Source of the DNA: Bradyrhizobium liaoningense
GTDB lineage: Bacteria; Pseudomonadota; Alphaproteobacteria; Rhizobiales; Xanthobacteraceae
DNA: 64,000 nucleotides
Assembly (NCBI RefSeq): GCF_018130785.1
Contig: NZ_JAFCJT010000002.1
Span: 682,001-746,000 of the forward strand
Direction of reading: 5' to 3'
A program made the position numbers and the translations under genes. Of the stretch, positions 43,863 to 53,760 are shown in pieces (within the stretch, counting starts at the first letter, position 1; every line of letters begins with the position of its first letter). The notes under the pieces are model-generated. The model did no database searches. It saw only the letters and a program-made list of their open reading frames with translations, and was not told where the DNA came from.

Positions 43863-44600
43863 TCACCGCAAAATCTGGCTCAAAAACAGCTTCGTCCGTG
43901 CGTGCTGGGGAGCGGCGAAGAACTCGTTCGGCGTATTGGCCTCGATGATCTGGCCGGCGTCCATGAACACGACGCGGTTGGCGACCTCGCGGGCAAAACC
44001 CATTTCGTGGGTGACAACCAGCATGGTCATGCCCTCCTCGGCGAGATCAACCATGGTGTCGAGGACCTCCTTGACCATCTCGGGATCGAGCGCGGAGGTC
44101 GGCTCGTCGAACAGCATCACCTTCGGATTCATGGTCAGCGCGCGCGCGATCGCGACGCGCTGCTGCTGGCCGCCGGACATCTGGCCCGGAAACTTGTTGG
44201 CCTGGTGCGGGATCTTGACCCGCTCCAGAAACTTCATCGCGGTCGCCTCGGCGTCCCTTTTGGGAATGTTGCGCACCCAGATCGGCGCCAGCGTGCAATT
44301 GTCCAGCACGGTGAGATGCGGGAACAGATTGAAGCTCTGGAACACCATGCCGACTTCGCGACGCACCGCGTCGATGTGCTTGAGATTCGGCCCGAGCTCG
44401 ATGCCGTCGACGACGATCTCGCCCTCCTGGAATTCCTCCAGTGCATTGATGCATCGGATCAGCGTCGACTTGCCGGAGCCCGAGGGCCCGCAGATCACGA
44501 TGCGTTCGCCCTTGCGGACCTCGAGGTCGATGTCGCGCAGGACGTGAAATTCGCCGTACCATTTGTTGAGGCCGGTAATCTTGACGATGGGGTCGGTCAT
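43863..44600 (-). CDS. aapP: general L-amino acid ABC transporter ATPase
   Basis: 245 residues of the polar amino acid ATPase family. Walker A is GPSGSGKST, the signature is MSGGQQQR, and Walker B is [12 protein letters not shown]. It drives the AapJQM importer. I chose ATG 44600; the open frame continues upstream into aapM but that is a shadow. Last gene of the operon, 11 bases after aapM. Confidence 0.95.
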   Translation of the reverse strand: MTDPIVKITGLNKWYGEFHVLRDIDLEVRKGERIVICGPSGSGKSTLIRCINALEEFQEGEIVVDGIELGPNLKHIDAVRREVGMVFQSFNLFPHLTVLDNCTLAPIWVRNIPKRDAEATAMKFLERVKIPHQANKFPGQMSGGQQQRVAIARALTMNPKVMLFDEPTSALDPEMVKEVLDTMVDLAEEGMTMLVVTHEMGFAREVANRVVFMDAGQIIEANTPNEFFAAPQHARTKLFLSQILR

Positions 44601-44611
44601 GGTGAGCTCGA

Positions 44612-46132
44612 TCAGTTGCGGCGGTGAGCGTTGAGACGGTGCTCGACGAAGAGCGAGTAGCGCGACATTCCAAAGCAGAAGATGAAGTAGATGATTCCGG
44701 CGAAGGCAAAGCCGGTGAACGCCGTGGATGGCGTCGACCATTTCGGATCCGAAAACGAGGCGCGCAGCGAGCCGAGCAGGTCGAACAGCGCGACGATCGA
44801 GACCAGCGAGGTGTCCTTGAACAGCGAGATGAAGCTGTTGACGAGATTCGGGATGACGTGGCGCAGCCCCTGCGGCAGCACGATCAGCGAGGTCGTTTTC
44901 CACCAGGACAGGCCCAGAGCGGCCGCCGCCTCGCCCTGCCCGCGCGGGATCGCAGCAAGGCCACCGCGGACGTTCTCGGCCTGGTAGGCGCCCGTGAACA
45001 GCGCAATGCCGATCAGCGCGCGCACCAGACCGTCGACCGTGAAATTGCCCGGCAGGAACAAAGGCAGCATGTAGGTCGCGAAGAACAGCACGGTGATCAG
45101 CGGCACGCCGCGCCAGAACTCGATGAAGGCGATCGAGAAGATCCGGATCAGTGGAATGGTCGAGCGGCGGCCGAGCGCCAGCGCGATGCCGATCGGCAGC
45201 GAGGTGACGATGCCGGTCACGGAGACCACCAGCGTCACCAGAAGCCCGCCCCACAGATTCGTGGCCACGACCGGCAGGCCGCCGCGATCGAGCCCCATCA
45301 GCTTGATCACGATCGCGATGGCGATGAAGGTGGCGATGCTGGATGTCAGAGCCCGGCCGCCGGTGCGAACGCCGCCGCCGAGAACGAAGGCGATCAGGGA
45401 GACGATCGCGGCCGTGATGGCGAAATCGGCCCAGACCGACTGGCCCGTCCCCTGGAGCTGGTCACGCAGCCAGGTCAGCGGAAAGATCAGCCAGTAGATC
45501 GCGGTGCCGACTAGCACGATGAGATTGCCGGCAACCCAGAAGAGCGGTGCGATGGCCGAGGTCTTGGCGAGACTGAGCAGAGCCTGCCCGGCGCCTATGA
45601 TGCTGTCGTCGAACAATTGCAGCAGGCCGGCCGTCCAGCTCAGGCCGAACCCGGTGATGCCGCCGCCGTGCAGCAGAAAGAACGCCACCACGGGAAAGGC
45701 GAAGAAGAAGAGACTTGCGTTCAGTCCTTTCGCCGGCAGGCGCGGAATGAGCAGCGGCAGGAGCAGAACCGCCGCCAGGATCAGCGAGAGGTTGACCCGC
45801 CAGCGCTCGGCCTCGGGATAGAAGCCGTAGATAAGTTGCGGCAGCTTGGCCTGGATGTAGGGCCAGCAGGCGCCGACCGTAAAGCCGGCATTCTCGGTCA
45901 GGCACGCCGTGCGATCCTTGCCGGTCCAGACTGCATCGACCATCAGGAACCTGACGGAGGGAACGATGGTGAACCAGAGCAGCAAGGCGCCGACGATCGT
46001 GAGCAGGATGTTGGTCGGCGAATTGAACAGCCGGGTGCGCACGAGGCCGATGAAGCCGGTGGTCTTGACCGGAGCGGGACGCTCGGTGAGCAGGTCCTGA
46101 CGGACATATCCGGACGAGGTGATGTCGCTCAT
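44612..46132 (-). CDS. aapM: general L-amino acid ABC transporter permease
   Basis: 506 residues, longer than most polar amino acid permeases because of an N-terminal extension with extra helices typical of AapM. The EAA-type loop ([17 protein letters not shown]) that contacts the ATPase is present near the C-terminus. ATG 46132 overlaps the aapQ stop (ATGA), indicating coupled translation. It pairs with AapQ in the membrane. Confidence 0.95.
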   Translation of the reverse strand: MSDITSSGYVRQDLLTERPAPVKTTGFIGLVRTRLFNSPTNILLTIVGALLLWFTIVPSVRFLMVDAVWTGKDRTACLTENAGFTVGACWPYIQAKLPQLIYGFYPEAERWRVNLSLILAAVLLLPLLIPRLPAKGLNASLFFFAFPVVAFFLLHGGGITGFGLSWTAGLLQLFDDSIIGAGQALLSLAKTSAIAPLFWVAGNLIVLVGTAIYWLIFPLTWLRDQLQGTGQSVWADFAITAAIVSLIAFVLGGGVRTGGRALTSSIATFIAIAIVIKLMGLDRGGLPVVATNLWGGLLVTLVVSVTGIVTSLPIGIALALGRRSTIPLIRIFSIAFIEFWRGVPLITVLFFATYMLPLFLPGNFTVDGLVRALIGIALFTGAYQAENVRGGLAAIPRGQGEAAAALGLSWWKTTSLIVLPQGLRHVIPNLVNSFISLFKDTSLVSIVALFDLLGSLRASFSDPKWSTPSTAFTGFAFAGIIYFIFCFGMSRYSLFVEHRLNAHRRN

Positions 46133-47334
46133 GCGCCGAGACTCCGGCTGACGCGCCAACCGTAGACGCTCATGACGGCGCTCGTGAGCAGCGAAATCAT
46201 GAGGTAGACGCCCATCGTCATGGCAATGATCTCGATCGCCTGCCCGGTCTGGCTCAGCGACGTGCCGGCGAACACCGACACCAGGTCAGGATAGCCGATC
46301 GCGACCGCGAGCGAGGAATTCTTGGTGAGGTTGAGGTACTGGTTGGTCAGCGGCGGCACGATCACGCGCATCGCCTGCGGCACGACGATCAGCCGGAGCG
46401 TGGTGCCGCGGCTCAGTCCCAGCGACGATCCCGCCTCCATCTGCCCGGAATGGACGGACAGGATGCCGGCGCGCACGATCTCGGCGATGAAGGCGGCGGT
46501 ATAGGTCGACAGCGCCAGCGTCAGCGCGACGAATTCCGGGATGATGCGCGAGCCGCCGGCAAAGTTGAAACCTTTGAGCTGCGGCATCTCGAAGGTGAAG
46601 GGCAGACCGAACACCAGGATGCTCGCGAGCGGCAGACCGAACACCAGACCCAGTACATAGGGCCAGATCCGGATCATCTGCCCGCGCTGGAACAGCGCGC
46701 GTCGTGCATAGATGCGCAAGGCGATAGCGGCCACGATACCGAGCGCCAGCATCGCCAGGAACGGCTCGAACCCGCCCTCGCCGATCGGACGCGGAATGAC
46801 CAGGCCACGATTGCTGATGAAAGCGAAGCCGAGCAGCGAGATGCTCTGCCGGGGATTTGGCAAGGCTGCGAGCACCGCCAGGTACCAGAACAGGATCTGG
46901 AACAGCAGCGGCAGGTTGCGGATGATCTCGACATAGATCTCGCCGACGCGCGACAACAGCCAGTTGGGCGACAGCCGGCACAGCGCGACGATGAATCCGA
47001 TCACGGTGGCGAAGAAGATGCCCACCACCGAGACCACGAGCGTGTTCAAAAGCCCGACCACGAACACGCGCAGGAACGTGTCCGAGCCGGTGTAGGAGAT
47101 CAGGGTCTGGTTGACGTCGAAGCCGGCATTGTTCCGGAGGAAGCCGAAGCCGGCGGCAATGTGCTGGTTTTCGAGGTTGGCCCGGGCATTGGAGACGATC
47201 TCATAGCCAATCCAGCCCAGGATCGCCGCGAAGGCAAACTGGACGGCGACGCCGTTCCAGCCTGCCTTGCCGCCCAGAACACGCCTGATCTTCAGCGCGA
47301 TCTGGGCCGGCGGTTTTCGAGCCTCGGTGCTCAT
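46129..47334 (-). CDS. aapQ: general L-amino acid ABC transporter permease
   Basis: 401 residues with several helices and a large insertion between the first and second halves, as in AapQ. The EAA loop reads MEAGSSLGLSRGTTLRL. It forms the heterodimeric channel with AapM. The gene starts 18 bases after the aapJ stop. Confidence 0.95.
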   Translation of the reverse strand: MSTEARKPPAQIALKIRRVLGGKAGWNGVAVQFAFAAILGWIGYEIVSNARANLENQHIAAGFGFLRNNAGFDVNQTLISYTGSDTFLRVFVVGLLNTLVVSVVGIFFATVIGFIVALCRLSPNWLLSRVGEIYVEIIRNLPLLFQILFWYLAVLAALPNPRQSISLLGFAFISNRGLVIPRPIGEGGFEPFLAMLALGIVAAIALRIYARRALFQRGQMIRIWPYVLGLVFGLPLASILVFGLPFTFEMPQLKGFNFAGGSRIIPEFVALTLALSTYTAAFIAEIVRAGILSVHSGQMEAGSSLGLSRGTTLRLIVVPQAMRVIVPPLTNQYLNLTKNSSLAVAIGYPDLVSVFAGTSLSQTGQAIEIIAMTMGVYLMISLLTSAVMSVYGWRVSRSLGA

Positions 47335-47352
47335 CGCCGCGGATCAGGCGGA

Positions 47353-48369
47353 TCAGCGGATCGGCGGCGCGTATTGAAGACCGCCCTTGTTCCAGAGATT
47401 GTTGAGACCACGGTTGATGGCGAGCGGCGAACCGGCGCCGACGTTGCGGTCGAACACCTCGCCGTAATTGCCGACGGCCTTTACGATCCGCACCACCCAG
47501 TCCTTGGTCAGGCCGAGCTGTTCGCCGAAATTACCGTCGCTGCCGAGCACGCGCTTCAGCTCCGGATTTTCCAGTTTCGCCTTCTCGTCGACGTTCTTCG
47601 AGGTCACGCCGAGCTCTTCGGTGGTCACCAGGGCGAACAGCGTCCATTTCACGATGTCGAACCACTGGTCGTCGCCGTGGCGCACCATCGGCCCGAGCGG
47701 CTCCTTCGAGATGATCTCGGGGAGCACCATGTGGTCGTTGGGATTGGCAAGCTTGAGGCGGTTGGCGTACAGGCCCGACTGGTCGGTGGTGAAGACGTCG
47801 CAGCGCCCGGCTTCATAGGCCTTGACCGTTTCGTCGTTGGTGCCGAACGCGATCACCTCGTACTTCATGTTGTTGGCCTTGAAGTAGTCGGCGAGATTCT
47901 GCTCGGTGGTGGTGCCGGTCTGGACACAGACCGAGGCGCTGTTGAGCTCGAGCGCCGAATTCACCTTGAGCGACTTCTTCACCATGAAGCCTTGCCCGTC
48001 ATAGTAGGTTACGCCGGTGAAGTTGGCGCCGAGCGAGGTGTCGCGCGAGATGGTCCAGGTGGTGTTGCGCGAGAGCACGTCGATTTCGCCGGATTGCAGC
48101 GCCGTGAAACGGTCCTTGGCGGACAAGGGCACGTACTTGACCTTGGTCGCATCGTTGAAGATCGCCCCGGCGATCGCGCGGCAGAGGTCGACGTCAAGTC
48201 CGGTCCAGTTGCCCTTGTCGTCGGGCGAGGAGAAGCCGGGCAGGCCCTGGCTGACGCCGCAGGACAGCATGCCCCGGTCCTTGATGGTCTTGAGCGTTTG
48301 CGCATCGGCAGCTTGGGCGGCGAGGCCGGCGGCGAGAGCGAGAGTGAGAGCCAGGGTTACGCGTTTCAT
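47353..48369 (-). CDS. aapJ: general L-amino acid ABC transporter binding protein
   Basis: 338 residues with a signal peptide (about 1-23, ending ADA) and a family 3 solute-binding fold (GMLSCGVSQGLPGFSSPDD; WTGLDVDLCRAIAGA). In the periplasm it captures a broad range of L-amino acids for AapQMP. ATG 48369 is the start; upstream in-frame codons add no export signal. First gene of the operon, divergent from metC, an arrangement known from rhizobia. Confidence 0.95.
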   Translation of the reverse strand: MKRVTLALTLALAAGLAAQAADAQTLKTIKDRGMLSCGVSQGLPGFSSPDDKGNWTGLDVDLCRAIAGAIFNDATKVKYVPLSAKDRFTALQSGEIDVLSRNTTWTISRDTSLGANFTGVTYYDGQGFMVKKSLKVNSALELNSASVCVQTGTTTEQNLADYFKANNMKYEVIAFGTNDETVKAYEAGRCDVFTTDQSGLYANRLKLANPNDHMVLPEIISKEPLGPMVRHGDDQWFDIVKWTLFALVTTEELGVTSKNVDEKAKLENPELKRVLGSDGNFGEQLGLTKDWVVRIVKAVGNYGEVFDRNVGAGSPLAINRGLNNLWNKGGLQYAPPIR

Positions 48370-48762
48370 GGGCTGAAGGCCTTTCAAAGTCGTCTCAAGG
48401 TCAGGAATGTCGTCTTTGGGATCGTCTCCGCCGGGGCTAGCCGCATCAAGACTAGCCCTGCAAGAGTCATGCTGGAAAACCTTGCCGAACACTCGCCCAT
48501 CCCGGGAGGCCATACCTTAATCCCCGCCGCAGGCGCCCGCCGTTATGGCTGTGGCGCAAGGTTCGGTCAGACGATGGATCGAAGGTCGCGGCTGCCCCTC
48601 AACATGCGGCGACTGAATAGCACCTGCGCATTGGAGAGCGGCCGGCGAGCCGGGTCAAGGGGTTGACGGGACTCTTCTGTGTTCTGTTATTAACGGCAGC
48701 GGCCTTCGGCCAGCCCGCGGGCGCGGTGTGCCCGGTGGAAACGCGGTTTTGAAAGCAGACGC
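48370..48762. other. divergent aapJ-metC regulatory region
   Basis: About 390 bases with no gene. It includes a small hairpin (GGGCTAG at 48435-48441 with CTAGCCC at 48453-48459) about 70-90 bases before aapJ, and a promoter-like pair for metC listed separately. Amino-acid-responsive control of aap would act here, but no operator was recognised. Confidence 0.5.
48663..48692 (+). promoter_or_regulatory. possible sigma-70-type promoter of metC
   Basis: TTGACG at 48663-48668 and TTATTA at 48687-48692 with an 18-base spacer, about 70 bases before the metC ATG. The -35 is close to consensus; the -10 is weaker. Confidence 0.4.
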
Positions 48763-49947
48763 ATGGATTCCTCGCACCCCTCCCGACAGCAGGCCGAGAC
48801 CCGGCTGGTCACCTCCGGCCGCGACACCAAGGCGCAGAAGGGGTTCGTCAATCCGCCGGTGTTCCACGGTTCGACCGTGCTCTATCCGACCGCCGAGGAC
48901 CTGCATGCCCACCGCGGCGAATTCACCTATGGCCGCCACGGCTCCCCCACCACCAAGGCGTTCCAGGAGACGCTGATGGCGCTGGAGGGGCCGCAATGCG
49001 CCGGCGTCGGCATCGTGCCGTCGGGGCTGTCGGCGATCTCCACCACCCTGCTCTCGGTGCTGAAGACCGGCGACCATATCCTGGTCTGCGACAACGTCTA
49101 CCGGCCCTCGCGCAACTTCTGCAACGGCATGCTCGCCCGCCTTGGCATCGAGACAACCTATTTCGATCCGATGATCGGCGCCGGCATCGACAAGCTGTTC
49201 AAGCCAAACACAAGTGCGGTTCTGGTGGAGGCGCCGGGCTCGCAGTCGTTCGAGATGCCCGACATCCGCGCCATCGCCGAGGTCGCGCATGGGCGCGGCG
49301 CGCTCGTCATCGACGACAACACCTGGGCGACTCCGCTCTATCACCGCTCGCTCGACCAGGGCGTCGACATCAGCATGCAGGCCGCCACCAAATATATCGG
49401 CGGCCATTCCGACATCATGTTCGGCACCATCTCGGCCAACGCCAGGGCCTGGCCACAGATCGCGGAAGGCATCCGCCTGCTCGGCGTCTGCGCGGGCCCT
49501 GACGACGTCTTCCTGGCGCTGCGCGGCCTGCGCACGCTGTCGGTGCGCCTGGCGCAGCATCATCGCTCAGGGCTCGACATGGCGCGCTGGCTCGCGAGCC
49601 GTCCGGAGGTCGCGCGCGTGCTCCATCCAGGGCTGGAGACCGATCCGGGCCACGCGATCTGGAAGCGCGACTTCACCGGCGCCTCCGGCCTGTTCAGCAT
49701 CGTGCTGAAGCCGGCCCCCCAGAAGGCCGTCGACACCATGCTCAACACGCTCAAGCTGTTCGGCATGGGCTTTTCCTGGGGCGGCTTCGAGAGCCTTGCA
49801 ATTCCCTTCGACTGCGACGCCTATCGCACCGCGACCAAATGGGCGCCCGGCGGCCCGACTCTGCGTCTGCACATCGGCCTCGAAAGCGTCGACGATCTCA
49901 AGGCCGATCTCGATCGCGGCTTCGCTGCCCTGAAGGCGGCAATGTGA
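48763..49947 (+). CDS. metC: cystathionine beta-lyase
   Basis: 394 residues of fold-type I PLP enzymes. Lys210 in QAATKYIGGHSD is the PLP lysine, and SGLSAISTTLLS binds the phosphate. It cleaves cystathionine to homocysteine, pyruvate and ammonia in methionine synthesis. Related cystathionine gamma-synthases or lyases share the fold, but the sequence type and the neighbouring aap operon fit metC. A single gene with its own promoter-like region. Confidence 0.92.
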   Translation: MDSSHPSRQQAETRLVTSGRDTKAQKGFVNPPVFHGSTVLYPTAEDLHAHRGEFTYGRHGSPTTKAFQETLMALEGPQCAGVGIVPSGLSAISTTLLSVLKTGDHILVCDNVYRPSRNFCNGMLARLGIETTYFDPMIGAGIDKLFKPNTSAVLVEAPGSQSFEMPDIRAIAEVAHGRGALVIDDNTWATPLYHRSLDQGVDISMQAATKYIGGHSDIMFGTISANARAWPQIAEGIRLLGVCAGPDDVFLALRGLRTLSVRLAQHHRSGLDMARWLASRPEVARVLHPGLETDPGHAIWKRDFTGASGLFSIVLKPAPQKAVDTMLNTLKLFGMGFSWGGFESLAIPFDCDAYRTATKWAPGGPTLRLHIGLESVDDLKADLDRGFAALKAAM

Positions 49948-50080
49948 GCTTGCTCACAAGGCACAACGCCTCGGGAACGTGCAGCTGCCGCAAACGTTAA
50001 CGCCGATGCGCCAACAAAGGGTTTGATCCCCAATCGTTTGGCGCTAGCCTCTCCAATCGACTCTAATCCGGACACGGAGC

Positions 50081-51772
50081 ATGGGAACGTTGGTTCTGCT
50101 CGATCTGATGGGCGGCGTTGCGCTGTTGTTGTGGGGCCTGCACATGGTCCACAGCGGGATTCTGCGCGCGTTCGGCCCTGACCTGCGGCGGCTGCTCGGC
50201 AAGGCCCTCAGCAACCGCTTCAGCGCCTTTGCCGCCGGCCTCGGGCTCACTGCGCTGCTCCAGAGCAGCACGGCGACCGCGCTGATCACCAGCTCCTTCG
50301 CGGCCGAAGGCCTCGTCAGTGTCGCCGCCGCGCTCGCCATCATGCTGGGCGCCAATGTCGGCACGACGCTGATCGTGCAGGTGCTGTCGTTCAACATCGC
50401 GGCCGTCGCACCGGTCCTGTTCGTGCTCGGTCTCGTCGCCTTCCGCACGGGCCCGCGCTCGCGCATCAAGGATATCGGCCGCGTCTGCATCGGCCTCGGA
50501 CTGATGCTGCTGTCGCTGCACATCCTGCTCGATACGCTGGCGCCCGCCGAGAACGCGCCCGGCGTCCGCGTCGTGATGGCGTCGATCACGGGCGATCCCG
50601 TTCTGTGCATCGTCATCGCCGCACTCGTCACCTGGGCCGTGCATTCGAGCGTCGCCAGCGTGCTGCTGATCATGTCGCTGGCCTATTCGCAGTTTATCAC
50701 GCCTTACGCAGCCCTCGCGCTGGTGTTGGGGGCCAATCTCGGCAGCGCCATCAATCCCGTGTTCGAGGGCGCGAAACGCGACGATCCCGCGAGCTATCGC
50801 CTGCCGGTCGGAAATCTCGTCAATCGCATAATCGGAATTGCGCTGGTGCTGCCGTTCCTGGGCGTGATCGCCGAGCATATGCACGCCTGGCAGCCGGATC
50901 TCGCCAGGATGACGGCGGCGTTCCACATCGCCTTCAACGTCGGCACGGCCGTTCTCTTCATTGGCCTGCTCGATACCATGTCGCGCCTGTTGACGCGCCT
51001 GTTGCCGGATCGCGTCCACGAGACCGACCCGGCCCGGCCGCGCTATCTCGACGAGACCGCGCTGGAGACGCCCTCACTGGCGCTCGCGGACGCCGCCCGC
51101 GAGGCCTTGCGCATGGGCGATCTCGTCGAGGTCATGCTGCGCAAGGTGATGGCGGCGATGATGACCGGCGACCGTGCGCTGGTCGACCAGGTCACGAAGA
51201 TGGACAACATCGTCGACGGCCTCGACGAGGCCATCAAGCTCTACGTGACCAAGCTGACGCGCGGCAGCCTCGACGAGAGCGAAGGCCGGCGCGCGATGGA
51301 GATCATCTCGTTCGCCATCAATCTCGAGCATATCGGCGACATCATCGACAAGAATTTGAGCGAGCTCGCCACCAAGAAGATCAAGCGCCGCTTCCAGTTC
51401 TCGGCCGAGGGCGCCGAGGAGCTCGCTGCCTTCCACAAACGCACAATGGAGTCGCTGCGGATCGCCTTCGGCGTCTTCATGTCCGGCGACCCCAACGAGG
51501 CGCGCAAGCTGCTGGTGGAGAAGACCGCACTCAAGAACACCGAGCTTGCCGCCATCGAGCGCCATCTCGATCGCCTGCGCGAGGGCCGCCCGGAGACCAT
51601 CGAGACCACTTCGCTGCATCTCGACGTGCTGCGCGATCTGCGACGCATCCACTCGCACATCTGCTCGGTCGCCTACCCCGTGCTCGATGCTGCCGGCGAG
51701 CCCTACCGCAGGACCGAGGCGGATGCGGCCGCCCTGCCCGCGTCAGGCACGGCCTCGGCGCTGCCGCGCTAG
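50081..51772 (+). CDS. Na+/phosphate cotransporter with PhoU-like C-terminus
   Basis: 563 residues. The N-terminal ~320 residues carry the duplicated NptA/SLC34-type repeat with the QSSTATALITSSF and VHSSVASVLLIMSLA hairpins. From about residue 340 a PhoU-like helical domain follows. It imports or exports phosphate coupled to sodium. No pst or phoB genes are nearby. It ends 4 bases from the convergent LAB_N gene. Confidence 0.9.
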   Translation: MGTLVLLDLMGGVALLLWGLHMVHSGILRAFGPDLRRLLGKALSNRFSAFAAGLGLTALLQSSTATALITSSFAAEGLVSVAAALAIMLGANVGTTLIVQVLSFNIAAVAPVLFVLGLVAFRTGPRSRIKDIGRVCIGLGLMLLSLHILLDTLAPAENAPGVRVVMASITGDPVLCIVIAALVTWAVHSSVASVLLIMSLAYSQFITPYAALALVLGANLGSAINPVFEGAKRDDPASYRLPVGNLVNRIIGIALVLPFLGVIAEHMHAWQPDLARMTAAFHIAFNVGTAVLFIGLLDTMSRLLTRLLPDRVHETDPARPRYLDETALETPSLALADAAREALRMGDLVEVMLRKVMAAMMTGDRALVDQVTKMDNIVDGLDEAIKLYVTKLTRGSLDESEGRRAMEIISFAINLEHIGDIIDKNLSELATKKIKRRFQFSAEGAEELAAFHKRTMESLRIAFGVFMSGDPNEARKLLVEKTALKNTELAAIERHLDRLREGRPETIETTSLHLDVLRDLRRIHSHICSVAYPVLDAAGEPYRRTEADAAALPASGTASALPR

Positions 51773-51776
51773 TGAG

Positions 51777-52115
51777 CTAGCTATCCAGCGTCTTCGACGC
51801 CGTCCCGTGGTTCTTCCAGATCAGCATGATGTTGCGGACATAGATGATGGTCGCAAACAGCTGCCCCATGATGATCACGGGCTCGCGCTTCACGACGCCG
51901 TAGACCAGGGTCATCAGGCCGCCGCCCATCGAGCAGAACCAGAACGCGATCGGCACCACGCTGTTGCCGGCGCGTTCGCTCGCGATCCACTGCACCAGGA
52001 AGCGCGCGGTGAAGAACAGCTGCGCGATGAGGCCGAACGCCAGCCAGAAATCGAACTTGGCGACGAAGACGTCGTAGAGATAGTTGCTCAACGCCTGACC
52101 GTATTGGATGATCAT
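51777..52115 (-). CDS. LAB_N-domain small membrane protein
   Basis: 112 residues with three hydrophobic segments (about 18-42, 53-73, 80-100) and the lipid-A-disaccharide synthase N-terminal-like (LAB_N) pattern (FLVQWIASERAGNSVVP). Such proteins often accompany polyprenyl-phosphate sugar synthases. Its ATG overlaps the GT2 stop (ATGA), so the two products probably act together, much like small membrane partners of rhizobial GalA transfer enzymes. Last gene of the envelope run. Confidence 0.85.
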   Translation of the reverse strand: MIIQYGQALSNYLYDVFVAKFDFWLAFGLIAQLFFTARFLVQWIASERAGNSVVPIAFWFCSMGGGLMTLVYGVVKREPVIIMGQLFATIIYVRNIMLIWKNHGTASKTLDS

Positions 52116-52849
52116 GCCTTCACCTCAGTCACGTCTGGTGTCGGCTTCTTGCGGCGGATCAGCCACCACACGCCGGCGAGATCCATGATGCCGATCCACA
52201 GCCGGTCGAAGAAGCCATAGTTTGACACGCCGGAATGGCGCGGTCGGTCGATCACGTCAACATAAGCGATCTCGTAGCCCTCGCGGCGCACCAGCGCCGG
52301 CAGGAAGCGATGCAGCCCGTCGAAATAAGGCATCATCAGAAACACCTCGCGGCGGAACGCCTTCAATCCACAGCCGGTGTCGCGCGTGCCGTCCTGAAGG
52401 ATCGCATTGCGGATCTTGTTCGCCACGCGCGACTGGAATTTCTTGAAGCCGGTATCCTTGCGCCCGACGCGCTGACCGGCAGCGAGACCGACGCGGCCCG
52501 CCCCCTTCTCGACCGCCGCGATCAGGTCCGGCAGGAAGGCCGGATTGTTCTGGCCGTCGCCATCGAGTGTGGCCACGATCGCGCCGCGCGCCGCGCGCAC
52601 GCCGCTGCGTACCGCCGCCGACTGGCCGCCCGATTTGGCATGACGTAGCTGTCGGATATTGTCCCGCTGCTGCACGATGGCAGCGAGCCGTTCGCCGGTC
52701 GCATCCGTCGAGCCATCGTTGACGTAGATGATCTCATAGGGCCAGCGGCCATCCAACGCCGCACTGATCTCGGCGATCAAGGGCGCGATGTTGTCGGCTT
52801 CGTTGCGCACGGGAACGACGATGGAAACCGAAGGCTGGGACGACGACAA
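52112..52849 (-). CDS. GT2 glycosyltransferase, polyprenyl-phosphate sugar synthase type
   Basis: 245 residues from TTG 52849. It has a GT-A fold with VSIVVPVRNEADNI, the DGDGQN nucleotide-binding/metal motif, and a late RDTGCGLKAFR patch. This is the DPM1/ArnC-like type that makes polyprenyl-phosphate-linked sugars. The start is uncertain: an open frame extends to 53005, but that part overlaps the PAP2 gene by 92 bases and looks low-complexity, while the TTG gives a protein of normal length. A hydrophobic stretch near the C-terminus would tether it to the membrane. Confidence 0.85.
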   Translation of the reverse strand: MSSSQPSVSIVVPVRNEADNIAPLIAEISAALDGRWPYEIIYVNDGSTDATGERLAAIVQQRDNIRQLRHAKSGGQSAAVRSGVRAARGAIVATLDGDGQNNPAFLPDLIAAVEKGAGRVGLAAGQRVGRKDTGFKKFQSRVANKIRNAILQDGTRDTGCGLKAFRREVFLMMPYFDGLHRFLPALVRREGYEIAYVDVIDRPRHSGVSNYGFFDRLWIGIMDLAGVWWLIRRKKPTPDVTEVKA

Positions 52850-52913
52850 ATCGAAAGCTCGTGGTTGGAATTGGCCTGCCGGGGAACCCGGCGGTCCCGG
52901 CAGGCAGCCGCTT

Positions 52914-53759
52914 TTATGGGGCGGATGCCCCGTGGGCAACCCTTTTGAGGCGGCCCGAGACCGCTCCTGCAAGAGGCACAATGGTGCCGTCGGCGCGGAT
53001 GGCAAAGCCGAGCCTGCGGGCCGCGAACCAGTAGCGCACCGCCATGGCGCCGACCATGCCGACCAGAGCGCCGGCCACGACGTCGCTCGGGTGATGCGCG
53101 AGCAGTACCAGCCGGGTCAGCAGGATCACGATCGCGTAAGTGAACATGAACACGCGCAGGCGCGGCCACAGCGCCGAGACCGCAAACGCCAGTGCGAAAG
53201 CCGTCACCGCATGACCCGACGGCAGGCTGGCATAGGCCCCCGTCCCCTCGAACGGGATGAAGTTGAACGGATTGGCCGTGCCGCCCACGAACGGACGTCC
53301 GCGACCGATGAGATATTTCAGGATCTCGGCAACGAACACGGACAGGGCAACAGACAGAAACATGAACTGCAGCCGCGTGCCGAGGCCGAGCAGCAGCCCC
53401 CGACGGGTGCCGTTCAATCCCGCCGCAACCAGCACCAGGACGACCAGCGCCGCCCCGAGCACCGAAAGCACATACTCGTCCTTGCCGAAATCGGTGAGGA
53501 TGCGGATCGGCCACAGGCTCGGCGTGCCGCGCGCGGGCATCAGCTGGATCTCGGTCTGATCGAACGCGAGCATCAGCACGATGATCAAGGCCGCACCGGC
53601 CGCGCTGAGCCACAGCGAATGCCGCGCCAGCTTGCGCGCGGCTTCCGCGCGGCGCGAATGTGAAGGCGTGCGGACGAGCTGCGCCAGTGCGCGCCCCGAC
53701 ACCGCGAGCAATTGCGCGGGATAGCCCGGGCGCGGCGTGATGTCGGTCGAGGCCGGCAT
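52914..53759 (-). CDS. PAP2-family membrane phosphatase (LpxE-like)
   Basis: 281 residues with six hydrophobic helices and the three PAP2 motifs: KYLIGRGRP, PSGHAVTAF and R-x5-H-x3-D in TRLVLLAHHPSD. It removes phosphate from a lipid such as undecaprenyl pyrophosphate or the 1- or 4'-position of lipid A. The neighbours (an ArnT-like transferase 1 base upstream, a polyprenyl-phosphate sugar synthase downstream) favour a lipid A role, freeing a site for a sugar. Confidence 0.87.
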   Translation of the reverse strand: MPASTDITPRPGYPAQLLAVSGRALAQLVRTPSHSRRAEAARKLARHSLWLSAAGAALIIVLMLAFDQTEIQLMPARGTPSLWPIRILTDFGKDEYVLSVLGAALVVLVLVAAGLNGTRRGLLLGLGTRLQFMFLSVALSVFVAEILKYLIGRGRPFVGGTANPFNFIPFEGTGAYASLPSGHAVTAFALAFAVSALWPRLRVFMFTYAIVILLTRLVLLAHHPSDVVAGALVGMVGAMAVRYWFAARRLGFAIRADGTIVPLAGAVSGRLKRVAHGASAP

Positions 53760-53760
53760 C

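Noticed and set aside
43863..45254. Extended 463-residue reading of the aapP frame
   Set aside because: The upstream half is a shadow of aapM; aapP starts at ATG 44600 with a normal N-terminus.
52850..53005. Longer N-terminus for the GT2 protein
   Set aside because: Would overlap the PAP2 gene by 92 bases and adds Pro/Gly-rich residues absent from the family.
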